Source of the DNA: Pyxicephalus adspersus
Lineage: Eukaryota > Chordata > Amphibia > Anura > Pyxicephalidae
Direction: 5' to 3'
Length of the DNA stretch: 64,000 nt
Assembly: GCF_032062135.1 (NCBI RefSeq)
Contig: NC_092862.1
Coordinates: 65,079,577-65,143,576 of the forward strand
Both the position numbers and the translations under genes were made by a program. Of this stretch, positions 37,587 through 50,330 are shown in pieces. The notes beneath the pieces are model-generated. The model was not told the DNA's origin. It ran no database searches and saw only the letters and a list, made by a program, of their open reading frames with translations. The stretch's first letter is position 1, and each line of letters opens with the position of its first letter.

Positions 37587-38333
37587 GTAAGTACTAAAAT
37601 TTGTTCCTGTTCTTGTGTGCTATTTTAACTGGTGGTAGATGTGTAAGTACCTCCATCGTAGAGTCAGAAACGTAAAACTCCCTAAAATTAAAGGAAACAT
37701 TTTAAAGAACAATTCTTTAACATAACAGCAGTAGGGTCTTGTACCGTGCTTGCCATTGATCAATGCAGAATGGTTCTGGCATCCACTATGGCTAACTTGA
37801 ATTATTAAAAAATGCAAACTTTTTGGATTGGTAAGATCCCTTTATCAGGTTTTATATTATTCTGAAATAGTTTCTTACACCCACATTTTTGTACTACTTT
37901 TACTTAATATTAAAAAAAACAACAATTTTTCTCTTGACATATTTGAGGCATTTCCATAGGGCAAGGCTGTATAGATAGAGACCAGAGAAGTATAATGGGG
38001 TAATTGATTTCTAAATTAAGAGAGAAGTCCAGGCACAACTCCTTGAGCTGTCCATATATAAGAAAAGCTTTATTGAAATACAACCACTTTGCCTGACACA
38101 TGTGAATAGTCTGTATTATTGTAAATAGTTTGGATATATTAGCGTTTAAGAGTGTAGATGTGCTCGTGAGCAGGAGATAAAAAGTCCAGGCCCATTCATT
38201 AATCAGTGGGGATGAGAGTTCTTTTAAAACCCTTGGTCAATGGCTTTACTCTATTTTTGGAGGATAAAAATACAATTCAAATTGTAGATGCACAAAGAAC
38301 TCCAGAGTTTGCATCCCACAGATCTCAGACATA

Positions 38334-38552
38334 GGGCCTCATTTATTAAAGCTCCCCAAGGCTGGAGATGATACACTTTCATCAGTTAACCTAGGTGATC
38401 CAGCAAACCTAGAATGGATTTCTTTAAAGTCATTTGCTATTTGAAATGTTTTTTATCCTGGACCAGACCCATTCCAGAATTGCTGGATCACCCAGCTTCA
38501 GCGATGGAAGGGTATCTTCTCCAGCGTTGAAGAACTTTAATAAATCAGGGCC
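38334..38552. mobile_element. Palindromic MITE (foldback), 219 bp
   Basis: The left arm starts GGGCCTCATTTATTAAAG. The reverse complement of the right arm starts GGCCCTGATTTATTAAAG. The arms remain alignable for about 80 bases, including GCTGGAGA-GATAC and GGTGATCCAGCAA, so almost the whole element is one imperfect hairpin with a short AT-rich centre. It has no coding capacity. The superfamily is not assignable from termini alone. Confidence 0.82.
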
Positions 38553-41500
38553 ATAGAGTCTATGAGAGTTGAATTTATGTTCTATCCACTTTAAATATGG
38601 GTTTTATATTCCACCGGAGTCTTGTAGCTTCTAATATTTGTGTCCTGGCTGATATAGTTATGGGTTGATGGATCACATGTATATAAATTTATGTCTGAAA
38701 CATTTGGAGCCTTGGAGCCTGGGCTAAACTTCAAAATCACAATGGAAGCAGCAATAAATTACCTACTTACATAGACAGATATGTTCATTATATAAATGGA
38801 TTCCCCTCTCAAAGCCACTTATAAATTTGCCACTGAGTAGGCCTCTATGTCAGAAAGGCTGATCTAAGGGTATGTGCAGATTTACGTCACTCTCTTTGGA
38901 GTACTCGATTGTAACCCAGCACCTTTTTCTCTCAAACTGACTACCATGCTTGCATTATTTTTTCTTGTTCTCAAACAAGTACAGCATTGGTATTGCTGCC
39001 ATCACATAAATATATGTGCTCCAGTAAACTTGGTTAATTTTATCCAACAATAGGAGTAGTGTCTTTGTTATAGGTACAGTACACATCTTTGCCTCTCTTT
39101 CGAATACTGTTTTTTTTTCATCCCTTTTTAAAAAATTGGTTTCTGCATTCTTGATATGATTAAGCCAGCAGATATTTTTCAAAATTAGAAGTTAAAAGAA
39201 ATACTTTGTGACTCACTCAGGGATAAAACAGGTGGGTCTTCGCAGTACACTGTGCTTCTCCATCTTTGGTTTGATTAATCCTTCACAATGAGAAGTCGTG
39301 ACTGACTAAGTGTTACTAAAAAGCATCCGAGTGCTACGGCAATAAACAAACCAGTGCTTGTGAGTAAAACCACACTTTTCCTAAATTGATTCACAGCATA
39401 TTTGTGGCTTCTGATGGGCCCAGCAAATATATGCAAATAGCTGCATAGCCATAGCACTCTTAATTGTGGCAGGCCTTTTAAGCAAAATGCTTTAGAGATT
39501 GTACCCTAGCTATTGAAATTGTTGCCCGCAGTATTCAATTCAGTTCCAGCTGTCATTTTTCCAATGTTAATATTATATTAGAAAAAAAATCTGTCTTTTT
39601 AATTTTGGCTGTGTGTTCCTTTTGTGATGGTAAAATGTGCATTGGTAAAGAAAAATATCTTTTGATTCTTTTCCACTGGTTAGTCCAATACATGCCATGT
39701 TGGTTAGGGTGCGAGTAGTAGACATTTTTAATGTTAATGCCTGGCACTGTCTTGGTGGCTTTGGAGTTTAGAGCAGTGATATTACCCCTTTTATTACATC
39801 ATTGGGAAGCATTATATTTGATCAAGAAAGGTCAGATATTGTTAGTCTAAATGTATACTATAAGGTCTGTTACAGTATTCTAACAAACACATTGTACTAC
39901 CTATTCTGTTTCAGAAGATAACTTTGCTTACTAATAGCAATCAGTTCATAAAGTTTGTGACGTCCCAGAAAGGTAAACAAAGCTGTCCCATTTTTATGTT
40001 TGCATATAGCGTTAGCCACACAATTAACAAATATGCATAAGTTAAACAAGTAAAACACCATTATCCGCGTCTAAGCACTGTGTAAAGAAGAATATTCCAT
40101 ACTTGAGTGGCCACAATGTCACTAAGCTTGCTGTGCTGATTTATCTGAAAAGTGTATTTTGTCTCGTTACAGTATGTGGAGCTTGACATGCTTAAAATTG
40201 TAAAAAGGATGCAGTGATACACTAGTTTATATAAGGAATGTGTGATATAAGTGTTCTCTTTACATAAAGACTGGTGACAAGTCTGGCAATATACACAAAG
40301 TACATTTGGTCTTCCAGAATGAAAAGCATGTTTAACTCATGCTGTTTTGCTGTATAAATCACATTTCGTTACGATGTCCATGCGTCGTCCATCACTTAGC
40401 AATTATATTGAGAAGCTGAGGGTTTAAAAATATAATAATTGTTTTTTTCCTTGAAACTGAAGGTGCATATGGAGCAATAAAAAGCAGGCTGATAGACATT
40501 AGACTTTACTCTTGTCCATAATTCACAATTGCTGACATTGGGGAGACACCTTTTTGTTTACAGTAGCTTTCTACGTAAGTCTTCCTCATATGTCTCTGCA
40601 TAGGGCTTCATACTGCATACAACCCTCCAGCAGCCCTTGGGGGCTCTTTTTGTTTTCCTTACCTAGGTGCTTACCCATGTTCTTTAGTCTGGGTTTACAT
40701 TAATACATTACATAATGTTAATATGCTCTGACCTGGATTGCCCAATTACAGTATATGAAATGACTGCCTATTGCACAGCAGTGCATGAAAAATAAAGTTT
40801 TTTTCCCCCCCCAATAGCAGTGCATTGCAAAATTAGTACACCTGTTGTCATGCATTGCAACGAAGCTGCCCTCAGTCTCCAACAACACTAGGTGTAACAA
40901 CCTCCAATGATAAGGCTTGAACCCTCTGTTTTAGTTAGTGCCACTGGTCTGTGTTTTCTATCAAAAATTTATAACTGGGCTATATAAATTTCAGAATAGG
41001 ATGGACGAAATGGATCAATGAAATACAAATATTTGGTTAGAACATTCCAATATTTAGCTTTCATCTGTGTATTTTGTGATTTTCTAGAAGCTCAGCTTTT
41101 GGCAAAGAATGGATGTTTTTTTTGTCTTCCTCTGTCTTCCTGCTTGGGACAGACCTTTGAAAATTTGGTTGTGTGTTGTAAGCTAATCCAGTTGCCTATT
41201 TCTTAACTAAGCTTTAGGGCTGTCATTCCATGCACAGCAAAGCTGATCATTTTCAACATTAGCGCCCTGAAACCAGCATGTGGTCAACTTCCATTGAAAG
41301 CAAGTCTCATTTCCATATTTGTATTGTTGGCCTGCCAGAATTTACCAGAAGCTTCCAAATTACCAGTGAAAGAAAGGAGGAAGGACATTGTTACAATGGG
41401 TGGGTTTGAAAGAAAGTGAGAGGGTTATTTTAAAATTTTGTTGAGTTTTCAGAACCTGCAAATAAAGTAAAACAATCAAGTTGTACAAGTCAGACATGAG

Positions 41501-42031
41501 ATGGGCAAGACTGCAAATGCCGAAGAAGCGTACAGAAAAAATAGAATTGGCTTGTTCTTGCAAACAAAAAATGCCAAAGGCAATAATAACACCAGTTACA
41601 AAAAAAAATGGTTATAAGCAGGTCTAATGATATAGTAGTCAAGAAAATATAAAACGCATGTTAAGGTAATGGAAGTTCTAAAGTTCCAAGCCTGTAGATT
41701 AGATGTCATAACTGAGGAACATAATAAATTAAAAAGAGGTAAAGTAGAAAAAAAGAAGGTTATGGGGCATTATAGGACAAGGCAATAGGGAGATGAGCAA
41801 TAGGGTATGTGTGGTAAAGGGTAAGCAAGGGTAGTAGAATTGGGTTCTTCCATGGTCCCAGTGAAAGAAGCAATCTTGACCCATAATCTCCTCAAGATGA
41901 GCATTGAAAAATTATTCAGGCAGACCAGGATTGGATATAGGCCTTGGTATAGTCGCCCTCATTTGTGGCCAGGATTTACATTCTTATATACTTGACCTCT
42001 TGGACCCATTCTGTGATGGTGGGACCTTGGC

Positions 42032-42047
42032 TTTTTTTTTTTTTTTT
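42032..42047 (+). repeat. Poly(T) tract
   Basis: Uninterrupted T run of about 16 bases in intron 3. Confidence 0.9.
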
Positions 42048-42101
42048 GTTAAGAAGTTTTAATAAGCCTGGGGGAAAACTGATAGATTACATGTCAGGAT
42101 T

Positions 42102-42119
42102 GGGGGGGGGGGGGGGGGG
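42102..42119 (+). repeat. Poly(G) tract of 18
   Basis: Eighteen consecutive G. Such a run is rare, prone to length error in reads, and able to form intermolecular G-quadruplexes. It lies some 55 bp after a poly(T) tract. Confidence 0.92.
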
Positions 42120-43204
42120 ATTACAATCTGGTTTAGTTTTTTTCTGTGTGGGGTTTCTGTTGGGCTGGGATAGACTGTAGGAATATGTGCAAAGAAGGTT
42201 ATTTACTAGTCGTGAAAGGCATTCTGATTTCCCATTCCCATGAACCTTGTAAGATGTACAATGTTCATTCCTGCCAGAAAGTGGTTTTATGTGGTTACTT
42301 ATTAAGCCAATTTATTGTAAGTGCCATCTAATTGCTTGTCCAGTACATGCTTCCTGTAGTAATTTGTTTTTAAGTATACAACTTGTGCTGTTCTTTCCCA
42401 GTGTCAAAGTAACCAGTCATGAAGAACTTTAGCAAATCCCGCCTAAAAAATAAAGGTTCTACTGGAGAAATGTGCCAAAAACCTTGTAAATAAACACTGT
42501 ACGTAAACCAAAATACCCATGTATAACAGTGTAATTTGTTTCCTGTTATATTAAATTATTAAAATGTTAAATTATACGCAGCACTGCAAAATAGTTATAA
42601 TTCACTTTCCCGTGCTTCACAAAAGCAGGCCATATATCGAGTAATCAAAGTACAACTACTGCCCGATCTTCAGATTTACCAAACTGTAATATGAAAACAA
42701 TCCATTCAACCTGTATCTATACAGGCAGGGCCTTTTTTTTATCCTGGGCTATGTTGGCTATACTACAGTCCTCTCCTCGAAAGTTTAGTTGACATAGTTT
42801 TCATCTGTCAGGCCTTCTTCAACTATAACGTGATGTGATAAAGTCATGCAGTCACAGCTAATCTATTGTGGATGGACATATCCTTCCTTCTCTTTAATCA
42901 TGCTTGGCTTCATTTATTACTATTTGAACTGGACATGCCCAATGCCAAACGTAGGCTAGCCAAAAAACATGCTACTTGATGTGCAGAATTAGGATAAATA
43001 ATGCCAAAAATTAGCACAATTTTTTGGTAATTGACGATTGAGCTCTCCGATCGTCAGGATCTTGCAGCAGAGAAAAGTAAGTTTGTTGCAAAGGAAAGGA
43101 CAACCTTCCAACCTTGTGCTATAATAAGAATGTCCAGAATATTTAAAAAAAAATACTAATTTCTGCATTATTTTTGCCATATTTCCCTATATATACATAT
43201 TTCC

Positions 43205-43692
43205 CTACATATATCCCTACACAGTTATTGTCCCACTTACATCTCTGACATGGTTAAAAAATACTCCCCCTGCCGCTCCCTCCGCTCCTCAAATGATCTA
43301 CTAATGACTTCCTCACTCATAACCTCATCACACGCACGGATACAAGACTTCTCTAGAGCTGCTCCAACTCTCTGAAATGGTCTTCCTCGCCCTATTCGGC
43401 TTGCTCCTACTTTCTGCTCATTTAAAAGAGCGCTCAAAACTCATTTTTTCAAACTTGCCTACCCATCTTCTTCTGTCTGCTAAACCCTCATTACTTCCCA
43501 CCACTACATATCGCCCATCCTATTGTGTGTGAAATTCCCCCACCTACTAGATTGTAAGCTCTTCGGGGCAGGGTCCTCTCCTCCTGTATCACTGTCTGTA
43601 TTAGTCTGTCATTTGCAATCCCTATTTAATGTACAGCGCTGCGTAATATGTTGGCGCTATATAAATCCTGTTTATTAATAATAATAATAATA
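43205..43692 (+). pseudogene. LINE (L2/CR1-like) ORF2 C-terminus and 3' UTR, 5'-truncated
   Basis: The + strand translation from about 43224 gives PTYISDMV, then SPCRSLRSSNDLL, RAAPTL, a stop where W is expected (TGA for TGG), NGLPRPIRLAPT and FKRALKTHFFKLAY. This is the widely conserved C-terminal signature of L2/CR1-clade LINEs (LWN-LP-IR-A-S-FK-LKTHLF). The 3' UTR has GATTGTAAGCTCTTCGGGGC, CAGCGCTGCGTAATATGTTG and a TTAATAATAATAATAAT end. The stop at about 43371 and the lack of the upstream reverse transcriptase show a dead copy. Its 3' tail is shared with the V-SINEs of this window. Confidence 0.87.
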
Positions 43693-45429
43693 TTTAAACA
43701 TGCTGTATTTATTTTTGTAACCTTGGCTAACAGCTTTTCTAATGTAATAACTATCTTCCATTTTCATAAAATATTAAATAGTGATAATAACAAATGAAAT
43801 AGGAAATAAAACTTATTGTTCTTGTTACATGGACTGAATATCTATCTCCAGTAACTGCTGTACATTTAAATAGAGGAATCTAGCAGAGCTTTCATTTTAG
43901 GGCTTGCTAGAAGGAATTGCCTTTCGTGCTCTGCTGAAAATTGCCTGAGATAGCAATTTCCTTGCATGCAGCTATTTTAATGGAGTGAATGGAGAAGTAC
44001 AGAGGAAAGAACGCTGTTGAAGAGTAGACTTGTTTTATAGAGTTTGTAAGTGTTTAAGCACTTGTGAGTATGCACCCCATCGATAACTGCAATTTCAATG
44101 TTTAAGATTATGAACTAAAAGAAAATGCATTCTTTTGGTAAAATGGTCAAGATTAGGGAGCATTTGGGTATTACTTGTAGTTTTTGTTTTTGCTTTAGTG
44201 GATATCTCTTTAATGTAGCATTCTGATATGACTTTGCTGCTAAATGAATGTTTACCAATATTTTGCTATCTATATATCTTTAAATATGAATTGACACTCT
44301 TGTTCAGCAACAGCCGAAATAACCTGAATGGCCACTTAAAGATTATATTGGTTTAAATCAGTCTAACAAAGTAATAGCATTGCCCCTAGGGCAACATTGT
44401 AGCACAATCTGTGTGATCCAATAGTACACACTAAAAGAAGACAGCAACAAACAGATGAGATCTGTAAGACAGCAAAAACAAACTACTGCACAGGCACTTG
44501 GTTTCATCCAGGGGAAGATATTTTGGTTCTGTAAGCAAATATTAAGTCTAAATGACAAATTGATAAAGATGGCACTGGGAGTACTGAAAAGTGAGGCATT
44601 GTCAAGACGAGTATTGTAACCTTATTTAGAATAAATACCTGTAGATAGAACACGTTCCCGTTACTTAACAATCATACACATAATGTAAAAAATATCTGAT
44701 GCTGAGTCTGCTTTATCTCATTCAGCAGGAGGCATTGTAACTGCCTTTAACAATGTTTTCTATTGTAAACTTTATATTACCATTGACAGTACAACTATAT
44801 ATATGGCAGCAGCATATTGAATTTGATCCTGCTTGGCTTTATTGATCCACACAAACCAACACAACACATTTACCCCTAAGGGCTTAATGATAGAGTCACT
44901 TGAGAAGTGCATAGTTTGTTGACATGTTTGTTGGAAGCTAGGATTTGAAGTGGAGTGAACGTAGCATATGTGTGCCAAGAGTTTAGTCAGTGTTTTTTGT
45001 AAACCAATTACAGTGGTTTAGCTTTCCAAAAAGCCTTTTTCCAGCTAATATAATGACTTTTCCATTCTGAAGCTGTTAGCCTTATAGTAATGATGTGTTT
45101 TGTCCCTTTTTACTTAATATTATTTAATATTAATATTGATGATGATGATGATCCAACATGGCAAAATTAAGCCCCAGTATTTGCTTCCCTTCTTCTTAAT
45201 CTTGTTCAGTGATAAAGATCAAAAAGGATGGCAGAATGCTGCATTTTCGTGGGCCTCTTTATATCGGTCAACTGGGTTCAATGCTAAATAGACGTATAGG
45301 ATGGAGAAACTTTATTTTTATTGTAGGATAAAACAGTGGTTTGTCAGTTACTTACAGATACCATTGGTGTAGAATTATCTCTGTATGTCAGCTCCTGAAT
45401 CTGGGGGTATATTACTTAATTATCTCTGT

Positions 45430-45660
45430 ATGACTTAAAGCTGAAGTTTTATCTGATAACATTTTACCTTTTTCAAATCTTCCACCCCATTCCCACTTGT
45501 CTTCTGAAAAATAAAATATTAAAAATAATAACTTACCTGCCTGATCTCCACTTTTTAAATATACTTGCCTTTCCTAGCTCCACCACAGGTGCCCCCACCT
45601 TCACCCAGTACTCCCCGAGGCTTAAGATCTTGATTGGCCAGATGAGAATGACATAAATCC
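45430..45660. repeat. Frog-type interspersed repeat fragment
   Basis: Starts TTAAAGCTGAAG and includes AATAATAACTTACCTGCCTG. It resembles in opening and layout the blocks at 49636 and 50085 (AAAGTGGAAGTAAACC and AAAGTAGAAATAAG). The copies are too diverged to define ends or superfamily. Confidence 0.4.
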
Positions 45661-48600
45661 AGCACATGTGCACACATGAATATATATCATTACTGCACTA
45701 TGTATGAGTACAGTCCTCCGAAGTTTACAGTCAGTGTGCCCCATAGGTTAATGCAGCTGAAAACGTTAAACTGTCTTAGGAGGGCTGCCACAATGAAGTA
45801 AGGCTGGTGGCATAGGCATGTTTTACTATGCCCAGTCAGTAAATGGCACGATCTGTTTGTTTTTTTCTTTTGTTGACGGTCAAATTGGATAGTATCCAGA
45901 CTTTCTAGCCAAGTAATCAGGTCACACTCGATCATGCTGGCATTTTATAGATCTCTGTAAGCAAAGTTATAGTCATTACATGCACAGGGTTTAGATTATT
46001 TGCATTACACGTGGTGAAGAACAACTTGTACACAGATACAGCACATTAAAATAATAAAAGCACACCACATGGAAATTGCTGAATAAGCCAACATTACAAC
46101 TTTATTCCATTAGTGTCTTCAGGTAAATATGTTATACTTGAACAAATAGTACATAAAATTCATATAGTGTATTCAGCCTCATAAGTCTCAAATTTATTAT
46201 GTCACATGGGAAAAGTACATACATTCCTATATAACTACTACTTCAAACTAATGACATCAGAATCTGGATTTTCATATTTGGGGCTAGAGGTTAGGACCTC
46301 CTCAGGAAGTATGCAGGTGGAATCTTTCTTATTTAAGGCTTAGATATTGAGGATCTGGTGTGCTTTTTGCCATTGACATGTGTGACTGTTGGGAAAATAA
46401 TTTGCCAAGTTGTTAAGGACTGGCTGAACCAGTAACATCAGAAAAATTCAACAAAAAAAGAACAAACTAAAGAAATAGTCACAAACCCCTGCAAATGAAG
46501 GAATTTTGTATGGATAATTGGTCACACATTTCACTAAGTTAATATCAGAGACTGGTTACACAAAATGCCTAAAAACTAATTTCTGCTAATGGGGCAATAC
46601 AAATTCTGAGGCTATAGGTTTATGTACTTTTTCCACAGTATATAACATATATTACATCATTACATCTGCTGAGTGAGTGAAAATACATAGTTTCCTTTTA
46701 GTTCAATTTTATCACTGTTCTCTGCATACACTGTTTGAATGTAAATCTAATGTTTGTGTGTTCAAAAAAAATCAACAATTCCCATGTGTTGTTCTTACTT
46801 CTTCACATAACTGTATTTTACCATTTTACAGCCTCCTACCCAATGACTGTAACAAACAAATACCTTTTACGTCCAACATTTTTTACCCCTTACATGAAAT
46901 CTAAGAAGTAGGTCATTTAACACACAAAATTTAAGTAAAGTGTATCTTAACACGAATATATATGGAAAATGTAATGTATTTCATTTAAATGTGATTGCTG
47001 AACTAAGGCTGGGAACCTAACCTGGACTGGCAATGCATTTCTGCAGAGAGTAGGAAGAACCTCACATTGACCTTATGTGAGTTGCTCTACTTCAAACATC
47101 AATATCTTTATATTAGCAACACTAACAAAGCCTGTACACATTCTCCACCTGAAAATAAATATTGTAATTTAGATGATTAGATTTGGTGTACTATGGTTCA
47201 TAAACATTTGTCCTGTACACTAATGTGGGTTGAAATATGGTGGAGCTTCTAAACTTGCCCAACCCAACTATTAGTTTACCACTATTCAAACTTGTGCACA
47301 TGTAAAACTCTATTTTTTAACCTTCCCTCCCTTTACATACTGTTCAATGGTTTAGTCTCCCAGAATAAAGTTTTAAAACTCTCACCACTAATTAGCCACC
47401 TAGTATAGTACTAAGCTAATACTTTCCAATTGGAGCCACTCAGACATGGCCTGCTAAGTGACCTTCACAGTTGGTGGATGAACACTTTTTTTTTTTTTTG
47501 CTCAAGGGTGTTTTCATCTCCATATACAATGTTCTGCTTAATACAATCATTGTGTCACCATGAACAGCAGGATCTGGTAATGACTTGCAGGCAAGCCAAT
47601 AAATACTACCCTTTAAAAAGTTGCCTTGGTTTCATAAATTAACCCAAATATAGAATCTAATTAAACTGCACAGAAACATTTTGTTTAGGCTGAAGTTGCT
47701 AAATAAGTAAATAAGTATAAAGCCATTTTTAAATATTACGGGATAATTGCTATTTTAGCTAAAATATTTTTTTTATCAGATTTACTATCTATTTGCGCTG
47801 GTTTAAGCAGTGGTTAAAATTGTTTACAAGCCACAAATGTGCTTAGCTGCTGCGCTGGAAGAATAGTTCCGGGGGGACAAAGCTGATTTAAGTAGGGCTA
47901 AATAATTCATTGCTCACAGTGTTTAAAGCTATTAGAATGGAATATGCAAATATAGTGTGACTCGCTTGAAAATGAACAGGGTGATAGAAAGAACATCGGC
48001 CTTTTGGAAAGCCTGGAGAACACCAATTAAGTCATTGCTGGAAATTGTTCCAGTGTGACCCAGCATGTGGTGCATGAGGCAGAGCCAAGCATTCCACCGG
48101 GTAACAGTGATTAGTCACTATTTAACATACAATTAATAGCTTCAGCATTTGCACAGTGTAACTCATACACTCCATATCATTTGTCTAACTTGTTTATTTT
48201 GTATTGCCTTCAAAAATGTGTATGTTCCAAGCACTGGAAAATTCCTAACTTGCTTGAACAAAATCAAAGCTGTACCAGCAATGACAGCAAAGTAGTTTAG
48301 TTTGTGCCAAAGGTAATTCAAACCAGGACAAAAACATTTCATCAGTTCGCAAGTGGAAAGTAATATCTGCCTACAAACCTGTTCCTAATTTTGTTGATTT
48401 GTAATATGGGTACACACACATGTAAAGGGTTGCTCAATGATCTGTACAATAAATGTTATGCACATTTCTTTTCAAGCTTGTGATTCCCTGTGTTTGAAGC
48501 AGCCTTGAAAAAAAAAATTGGAGTAGCAGAGGTTATGACTATACCACTGCCATGAATGTTTGAGTATTGATTGCAACAGTTTTTTTTTCTTTTTTAAAGA

Positions 48601-49635
48601 GATTAAAGCCAAGGGAGTTAAAGGTATTCATTGTAAACAGACATGAAAATATTAAGGCCCAGCCAATGTCATAATATGCATTGGCTTCAAAGGTAAGGTA
48701 CACAGGTGGGGTCAGAACTTTTTACATTAATGTAAAAAGTCCTGATAGGCAGTCTTTTTATGGTAGTAAAGACTGTTACATAGACAAAAATGCTTCTACC
48801 TACCTGTGAAGATTTTTTTTCTGAGCCTCTTGGTCTAGATGTCATGCCAATATAAGGTAGTTTGAGAGTGGTCCACATCACCACCCAGCCAATGAAGATG
48901 GTTGAAGACTTCAAACACAAAAGTAGACCAGGTGAAGATGTCAGTGTGGCAAGAGACATTGCAGCCATCTCCATGTTGAATAACACATTAGACTGCCATA
49001 ATGTACAAATATACAAAGCATGTATATTTATTGTTTTTCAATACATTTTGCCTAAGCAGCTTGTGTGATGAAGTTGAGGCTCATTTTAATGATTGGGTGA
49101 TTGATGTTTAATGTAATGGTCAGTATCTGGCTGTAATAGTGTTTAATCTTTTTGTGTACTCGTGGCCAGCTCTTACTTGTGTTGCTGGTGGTCACTAGCT
49201 CAAGGATGTTCCCTGGTTGCTGTTTCATCTCCTTTCTGGCTAGAATAAAGCTGACAACGTATTTTGATTTCAGGTGGATAGAAATGTGCTTACATTTCTG
49301 TTCTTATGTGTTCTTTATTTTTTCCACTTCTTGCTCCCTTGAATCAGATCTAAATATAAAGCTTTTATAAAATTGATGTTTAAAAAACTGCATGCAGCAG
49401 CAAATAGAGATTACGTTTTAGGCGAGGTCCTTCCTAAAATCTTAAAGTGAACTAACACCAAAGTATCCTGTGGGTTTTAGGTCACCCATCTAGCGAATCG
49501 CTTTATTGCGGAAGTTTGTAGTATAAACCCTTAGCTCATCCCTTAGAGCCAACATTGACATTTTGTCTTTGACAGGGAGATAATACATCTAAATAACAGA
49601 GCACACATTTGTCCCTGAGAAGGCCCAATATTTTT

Positions 49636-49860
49636 AGAACCACTTAAAGTGGAAGTAAACCCCAAAATAACCCAAAACAAAAAAACACACGTTCAATGCC
49701 GCAGATTGGTCTATCAATTGGGAGGTTTCTTCCATCGGGTCCTGCGTCATTCTGGTATCCGTCTTCGGCCTGGCGCAGAGGGAGCACCAGGTGCCGCCAT
49801 TTTCTCCTTCCTTCTTCCGTGTTCTTCCTACATCACCCGATCTCGCAGTATCTAAAAACT
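49636..49860. repeat. Frog-type interspersed repeat fragment, GC-richer than flanks
   Basis: Begins CACTTAAAGTGGAAGTAAAC and continues through a GC-rich centre with GGGTCCTGCGTCATTCTGG and GTGCCGCCATTTTCTCC. The composition contrast with the AT-rich intron marks it as inserted DNA. Overlapping short frames have no known domain. Confidence 0.5.
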
Positions 49861-50084
49861 GGAATTTTTCTCTGTTCTGGAGCTTAAGCTGATCATTGGG
49901 AGTTGGCCCCTTTAGTTGTCAACCAATAATATGAGACCCCCACATGACTCCAAGCTCCTCTTCTTCCTTCACCACCTCTATTTCTGGTCTTAGAAACTCA
50001 TTATGATCAAAGGCAAACTTATTGTTTGCAAAGGTATTAGATTTAAAGTTGACCTTCCAAAAAGACTTATTATGAACTGCATCT

Positions 50085-50330
50085 TTTTAAAGTAGAAATA
50101 AGTACCCAGCTTTTATATTTAATAATTTGTTTTTTTTTTTTTTTTTTTGAACTACTGCTTCTACTTCTGCATTCCTTTCCTTGGTGAGCATGGCATAGTT
50201 CTTGACTTACACTCCATTGATGTGCCTCTGTACATGTAGGTAGACTGTCCTGAAACTTCCTGGGACATTAATATCCCAGGAGGTTTGGTTTTGGGAGCTA
50301 AAATGTTGGCAAGGACAGAGCATGCAAAAG
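50085..50330. repeat. Probable related repeat fragment with poly(T)
   Basis: Opens TTTTTAAAGTAGAAATAAGT, contains a T run of about 18 near 50131-50148, and ends in CTGGGACATTAATATCCCAG (a near-perfect palindrome around 50261-50280) and nearby sequence. Relation to the 49636 block is suggested only by the opening. Confidence 0.35.

Noticed and set aside
43237..43437. Minus-strand frame of 66 codons in the LINE
   Set aside because: It is the antisense of the LINE ORF2 C-terminus, which reads meaningfully on the + strand.
48687..49016. 109-codon minus-strand frame
   Set aside because: No domain or homologue recognised, with ordinary intronic composition. Kept as chance.
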